Under the pieces are notes generated by a model. It was not told where the DNA came from, made no database searches, and was given only the letters and a program-made list of their open reading frames with translations. The translations under genes were made by a program, and so were the position numbers. Shown in pieces: positions 58,519-64,000 of a DNA stretch of 64,000 nt (the first letter of the stretch is position 1; each line of letters begins with the position of its first letter). The stretch comes from Turnera subulata. Its lineage: Eukaryota > Streptophyta > Magnoliopsida > Malpighiales > Passifloraceae. The stretch covers positions 159,475 to 223,474 of the forward strand of contig JAKUCV010007332.1 in NCBI GenBank assembly GCA_028386065.3. The letters run 5' to 3'.

Positions 58519-59950
58519 TGTAACGACCCGGCTAAAATCATTGAGATTTTACCGAGTCGTTTTAACTCTTACAACGGTAAATAGATTTTATCATTGTAAT
58601 TGAGAATTCTATTGTACCAAGTTTCCGAGTTTTACCGAGAGTAACCAAACTACGTTTCGATCACTGAGGATATACGATGTATTGGAGTACCTTCGTTAAC
58701 TGAGCCTCGGAATTTAATTGCGAGGGTTACTCGGAACTTTCGAGAATCCTATACGGCAACCCAAGCCTAAGTTTTCAATTCCGAGACTTGGGCAACGCTC
58801 AGGGGAATTAATCAAATTTTCCGAGCCCAAGTCATATTTTTGGACTCGGGACGGAAAATTTGAAAGGACAATATTACCCCTCACCCTTTTCCTTCTCTTC
58901 TTCTTTTTCTTTTCTTTTTCTCTTTTTCTTCTCACTTTTTCCTCACGTTTTTTTTTCCACGCTTCTTCTTCCTCGTGTTCACCTGCCACCAACCGGCCAT
59001 TCCTCCCCACCACCTTCTCCACTTTCTTTTTTTTATCTTATCTCTTCTCCTCCTTTCTTTTCCACCAACCGGCCACTACCCCCTTTCCACCATCATCTCT
59101 TCTTCTTTTTCTTTTCCTTTTTCCTTTCCCCTCTCTCCCGCCTCTGCTCCCTCTCCCCTGCCATCACCACCGATCCTCCTTCCCTTCTCCCTTCTCCCTC
59201 TGCCGCCATCCGAGCCACCATCGCCCCTCCTTCTTCCTCTCCTCTTCCCTTCCTTTCCGTGCAAGCTGGGTCGCCGCTGCTCTTCTCCCTTGCAACTTCT
59301 TCACGTCGCGCCGCCCGCGACCATCTCTTCCCCTTCTGCCTTGCTATCAAATGCGCCACCTTCTTCCCCTGTCTTCCCAACACTGCCGCCGATCTGCTCT
59401 CCCTCTCGCCATCAAGCGTCGCCGCTTCCAGGACCGTCATAGCAGCCACGCCGCCTCGACGTGCCACCGCTCCACCTGCCCCCTAAAGTCCTCCGCCTCT
59501 GCAGCACGCGTCGTCATGGGGTAAGCTGCTGCTGTCGATTTCTTCTTCCCCTTCTCTATAATTCTTCTCGGCTAGAGATTACCTGGGTTGTTTGTTGTGG
59601 TTTGTGATGAGTAATCCAAAAGTTGTGACTGTAGAGTTGTGGAGCTTGGATGATGGGTGTAGTGTTGTTGTCGATCGATGGTTTGGGTGGATTTTTGGGC
59701 AGTGAGCAGAAGCAATGGAAGTTGAGCATTTTGGTAACTGCCGTGAACAGTGTCTGGCCGGATTCCGGCGAGCCTCTGGCGAGTCCCAGGAATTTTCCGG
59801 CAAACCCGGAAACGAACCTGTTAGGTAAAACCCGAGCCTTGGACCATCCATATACATCCTTAACGAACCCGAACGATATTAAAAGGACTCGGACATTAAA
59901 ACGGCGATTAGTTAAGCAATTAATTAAGTTAATTTATAATAACCTATAAA
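58519..59950 (+). repeat. fragment of another Gypsy LTR
   Basis: It starts TGTAACGACCCGGC and contains the paired GGCTAAAATCA / GATTTTACCGAG segment, then a pyrimidine-rich block (58880-59470) and a Gly/Val-type A/T transition. No matching end was found, so the right limit is approximate. Long frames at 58718-59524 are low-complexity LTR sequence. Confidence 0.55.
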
Positions 59951-60294
59951 TTTATTTTATGCTTTGTAATATAATTTTGTAATTATAAACTAAAATGATG
60001 ATAAATTTGTATTTTAGTTTATTTACGGTTTTTGTCTTTATAAATATATGTATATGTATATACATACATACGGTCGTATGTGATTTACTAAGCATACATA
60101 TATTTTATAATAATTACCTCTTTTAGCATATATATACATGTAATTAAGTAATTAACAATTTAATTTACGGATTAAAAATGATATTATTCTATTTGGATTT
60201 AACTACATATTTATAAGTCTTTTACATAACCCGTACAAAATCTATTTTATGGCTATGCCATGATTGTTAATTTACCGGAAGTAATTTACTAAAG
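59951..60294. other. A/T-rich non-coding DNA beside the Copia pol remnant
   Basis: Rich in TATATACATA words. Probably 3' untranslated sequence of the Copia element or the tail of the preceding LTR. Confidence 0.35.
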
Positions 60295-63200
60295 TTAATC
60301 ATCCATGTATCTAATACCAATGGATCTAGTATGACCATCATGCTTCTGCTGTGTGAGCGGCTTAGTGAATGGATCTGCTACATTGTTCTCAGAAGGAACT
60401 TTGCACAACCTCACATTGCCTCTATCGATAATCTCTCTAATAAGATGGTAGCATCGGAGTATATGTTTGGATCTTTGGTGGTATCTAGGTTTTTGAGCCT
60501 GTGCGATTGTTCCATTGTTGTCACAATAGCGCTCAATCGGATTGTGAATGCTTGGAACCACCCCAAGTTCAGTTATGAACTTCTTAATCCAAACAGCCTC
60601 TTTCGCTGCATTAGAGGCAGCTACGTATTCAGCCTCAGTGGTTGAATCGGCAACTGTTTCTTGCTTTGAACTCTTCCAGCATACAACACCACCTCCAAGA
60701 CAAAACACATATCCTAACTGCGATCTAAAGTCATCCTTGTCAGTTTGGAAGCTAGCATCTGTGTAACCCTTTACAACAAGCTCATCAATGCTTCCGTATA
60801 CAAGGAATGCATCCTTAGTTCTTCTAAAGTACTTAAGGATGTTCTTAACTGCTGTCCAGTGACCTTCACCGGGATCAGATTGATATCGGCTTGTGACACT
60901 TAATGCATATGCGACATCTGGTCGAGTACATAGCATGGCATATATGATAGATCCTATTGCTGATGCATAAGGGATCTTACTCATTCGCTCTCTCTCCTTA
61001 GATGTGCTAGGACATTGATTCTTTGAGAGAGTTATGCCATGTGACATAGGCAAGAAACCTTTCTTGGAATCTTGCATGCTAAACCTTTTAAGCACCTTGT
61101 CAATATATGTACTTTGAATTAGGCCAAGAAGCCTTTTGGATCTATCTCTGTAGATCTTTATACCTAGCACGTAGGCAGCTTCACCTAAGTCCTTCATTGA
61201 AAAATTCTTTCCGAACCAAGTCTTTACAAACTGTAGTGTTGGAATATCATTCCCAATGAGCAGAATGTCATTAACATACAATAGCAAGAAAATGATAGTG
61301 CTCCCACTAACCTTCTTGTAAACACATGGCTCATCTTCATTTTTAATGAAACCAAACTATTTGATTACTTCATCAAAACTAAGATTCCAACTCCTAGAAG
61401 CTTGCTTTAATCCAAAAATGGATCTTTGCAATTTTCATACCTTATTAGCATTCTCTGGAGTGACAAAACCTTCAGGTTGTGTCACGTACACATCCTCCAA
61501 AAGATTTCCATTAAGAAAAGCGGTTTTGACATCCATCTGCCATATTTCATAATCATGGTATGCAGCTATAGCAATAGAATTCGGATGGATTTAATCATGG
61601 CAACTGGCGAAAAAGTTTCATCATAGTCAATACCATGAACTTGTTTGAAACCTTTCGCAACCAATCGCCCTTTAAAGGTAACCATATTACCATCCATGTC
61701 GGTCTTTTTCTTAAAGACCCACTTGCACCCAATGGGTTTTACCCCTTCAGGTGGATCAACCAAGGTCCAAACCTTGTTTTCATACATGGATTCCATCTCA
61801 GAATTCATGACTTCTAGCTGCTTCTTAGAGTCTGGACCCGTAATTGCCTGCTGATAGGAAGTGGGCTCATCTTCATCCATGAGCATCACGTCTCCAATAT
61901 GAGTCAAAAGAAATCCATATCTCTCAGGCTCATATCAAGTCCTATCAGACCCACGTGGTCCATGTGTTACAGGTATAGGATTTTCACCCACAACAACTTG
62001 TGGTCCCTGTTCTTGTTCCATCTCAGCCTCTATAGCTTCTTGTTATGCTCGAACTTCTTCGAGTTCTATTTTTCTCCCACTGATCGTTCTAGAAATAAAT
62101 TCTCTTTCTAGAAAAATAGTAATACGAGCAACAAACACTTTTTGCTCTATGGGATTATAGAAATAATATTCTTTAGTTTCTTTAGGATATCTAATAAAAA
62201 GGCACTTGTCAAATTTAGGGCCGAGTTTGTCTGATGTTTGTCGTCTTACGTAAGCATCACAACCCCAAATCTTCACAAAAGACAAACTGGGGCGTTTCCC
62301 AGTCCACATCTCATATGGTGTCTTTTCAATCGATTTAGATGGAACACGGTTAAGTGTGAAGGCAGCTGTCAATAAAGCATGTCCCCAAAATGATGAAGGA
62401 AGGTCAGCTTGACTCATGATAGAACGAACTCCTTTCAGATACACCATTCCATTGAGGTGTACCTGGTGGAGTAAGTGTGATACTATACCACATTTCTTTA
62501 GATGATCAAGAAATTCTCGGTCTAAGTATTCACCTCCTCGATCAGATCGGAGCATTTTGATACTCTTGCCAAGTTGATTCTGTACTTCATTCTTGAATTC
62601 CTTGAACTTTTCAAAGGATTCTGACTTGTACTTTATAAGATACACATAGCCATATCTACTATAATCATCAGTAAATGTAATGAAGTACTGAAAACCACCT
62701 CTAGTCTGTGTTGACATAGGCCCACATACATCAGAAAGTATAAGACCTAACAAGTCTGAAGCTCTCTCACCTTTACCAGCAAAAGGGACCTTCGTCATTT
62801 TGCCCAATAAATATGATTGACATGTCTCATATGATTCAAAATCAAAAGAGTCTAAAAGCCCATCCTTATGGAGTTTAGAAATACGAGTCTTGTTTATATG
62901 GCCCGACAATGCAAGAGATAGGTCGTATTAGAATCGTTTAATTTAACCTTCTTCGAATTATTGTTATAGATTGGAGTTTCTCGGTTTAGAACGTACAAAT
63001 CATTGCTTAAATATGCACCACCATAATAAATATCATTCAAATAAATAGAAAAATAGTTGTTCTTTATTACAAATGAAAAATCCTTCTTGTCCAGACAAGA
63101 AACAGAAATCAAATTCCTGCTTATAGTAGGTACATAATAACAATCATCAAGTTCCAAAACCAAACCACTCGGTAAAGATAGATAATAAGTATCTACGGCT

Positions 63201-63500
63201 AATGCAGCAACTCTTGCTCCATTTCCAATGCGCAGGTCCACTTCACCCTTTTCCAACCTTCTACTCTTTCTCAAATCCTGCACATTTACACAGATATGAG
63301 ATCCATATCCAGTATCTAATACCCATTATGAAGAGATAGAAATATTAGCTTCTATAACAAGAATACCTGAAGTGGAAGTCTTACTTCCCTTCTGTTTCTT
63401 CACCTCTTCAAGGTAAATAGGGCAGTTACGCTTCCAATGGCTAGGTTTCTTGTAATGGAAACATTGTCCTTCCTGTGCAACACCACCTTTGGATTTCAGC
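60295..63500 (-). pseudogene. Copia gag-end/pol: knuckle, protease, integrase, RT, RNase H
   Basis: Minus-strand order is that of Ty1/Copia. A knuckle near 63450 has lost one Cys (CFHYKKPSHWKRNC). A protease DTG follows (WVLDTGYGSH, near 63325). The pre-integrase and integrase (62043-63283) have YSRYGYVYL and LRSDRGGEYLD, with a frameshift and deletion around the conserved NGVSER. The RT N-part is at 61566-61907, and RT end plus RNase H at 60295-61287. The RT box reads YVNDILLI where relatives have YVDD, so a catalytic Asp is lost. The RNase H end (VVKGYTDASFQ, NNGTIAQAQKPRYHQRSKHI) is long and open. Words such as SMQDSKKGFLPM suggest an Angela/Tork-like lineage; not proven. Most of gag is missing. 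Confidence 0.88.
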
Positions 63501-63803
63501 ATATTGATAGGGGTCCTGCAAGTGCACAGGGTTGTTGTAGTACTATCAAGGTCGTATCCACAGGGACTGCGTTGAGCCTGTTACTTTCAATTAGACAAAT
63601 TAGGCTAAGATAAGCAAATAGAAGTGGAGTTGAGTAAATGCTAGTTGAAATATAAACAGAGCAACAAAATAAAGCAACAGTAGTGTTGAAGTAAGAAAAG
63701 ATCAGATTTGGTGAAGTCTTAGGTATCCGGGGTTCACATGTCCTATTTCATGCTTTAAATTGCTCAACAGCCTCACAACAGGCTGAGCTTGTTTGACGGC
63801 CTG
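63501..63803. other. unassigned sequence between the Copia remnant and an LTR
   Basis: The part GGGTCCTGCAAGTGCACAGG with CGTATCCACAGGGACTGCG recalls a dispersed plant repeat. I cannot name its family, and no coding sequence is visible. Confidence 0.3.
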
Positions 63804-64000
63804 TGTGATACCCCAGGTACACCTAGGTGCCTAGAGGGATACTTAAGTGAATGGAGTCGGGTGTTACTCGTCCTTTGAGGATGCTCGTGTAGGTTATGTT
63901 GGTATGGGTCTAAGCTCGGTAACATGTGCGAGTGTTGGATTAAGGATAATGGTGCACTTAGGCTTGGCCTAGTGTGCACAAATGGGTTCGCGGTGACCCG
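63804..64000 (+). repeat. start of an LTR, same family as the solo LTR at 8895
   Basis: TGTGATACCCCAGGTACACC, then GGTATGGGTCTAAGCTCGG and GGCTTGGCCTAGTG-type words, match 8895-9119 in order. The element runs out of the window. Confidence 0.7.

Overview
This window is transposon-dense nuclear DNA from a flowering plant, probably a eudicot. The evidence is chromovirus Ty3/Gypsy and Ty1/Copia retrotransposons with multi-kilobase LTRs, a MuDR-type transposon with plant-style introns, hAT and PIF/Harbinger-type elements, a tRNA-derived SINE, and remnants of a type I (AGL62-like) MADS-box gene. No intact host gene is evident. Two assembly gaps are present: an N run at 9120-9527 and one N beside a 107-base A run at 44438.

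Left half (1721-26406). One degenerate chromovirus, element A, lies on the minus strand with the target-site duplication (TSD) AAACT at both ends. Its pol gene is interrupted between integrase and chromodomain by element D (5103-19025, plus strand, TSD CCTTG). D's 5' LTR is in turn interrupted by element C (from 5268, minus strand). C contains a solo LTR of an unrelated family (8895-10340, TSD CACAT). That makes four nested levels.

Middle (26407-33349). This holds a SINE, two fold-back MITEs, a MADS-box pseudogene split by a 3.05-kb PIF/Harbinger-like element (TSD TAA), and a frameshifted PNRC-like gene copy.

Right-centre (33350-48938). Element E is a third member of the C/D family (TSD GAAAA). 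A 6.9-kb MuDR-like element (10-bp TSD) sits in its 5' LTR and carries a decayed transposase gene plus an intact convergent GRF zinc-finger gene.

Right (48939-64000). This holds a hAT transposase pseudogene, a non-autonomous hAT element (8-bp TSD), a Copia-like LTR carrying a solo Gypsy LTR (TSD TTTAC), a Gypsy LTR fragment, a Copia pol pseudogene, and the start of an LTR of the same family as the solo LTR at 8895.

Main discovery candidate. C, D and E share LTR ends and primer-binding site with the chromovirus A, but their whole internal region of about 2.4 kb lacks gag and pol. In its place are two genes in ANTISENSE orientation to the element, each with its own TATA box, and three of the four transcription-unit ends checked carry an AATAAA-type signal. 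ORF-A is a small basic protein. ORF-B has a novel N-terminal region joined to the N-terminal part of a LINE-type endonuclease-like (EEP) domain. The LTRs of this family also carry arrays of short palindromes (GGGAT-N4-ATCCC) in which some repeats have changed both arms in a compensatory way.
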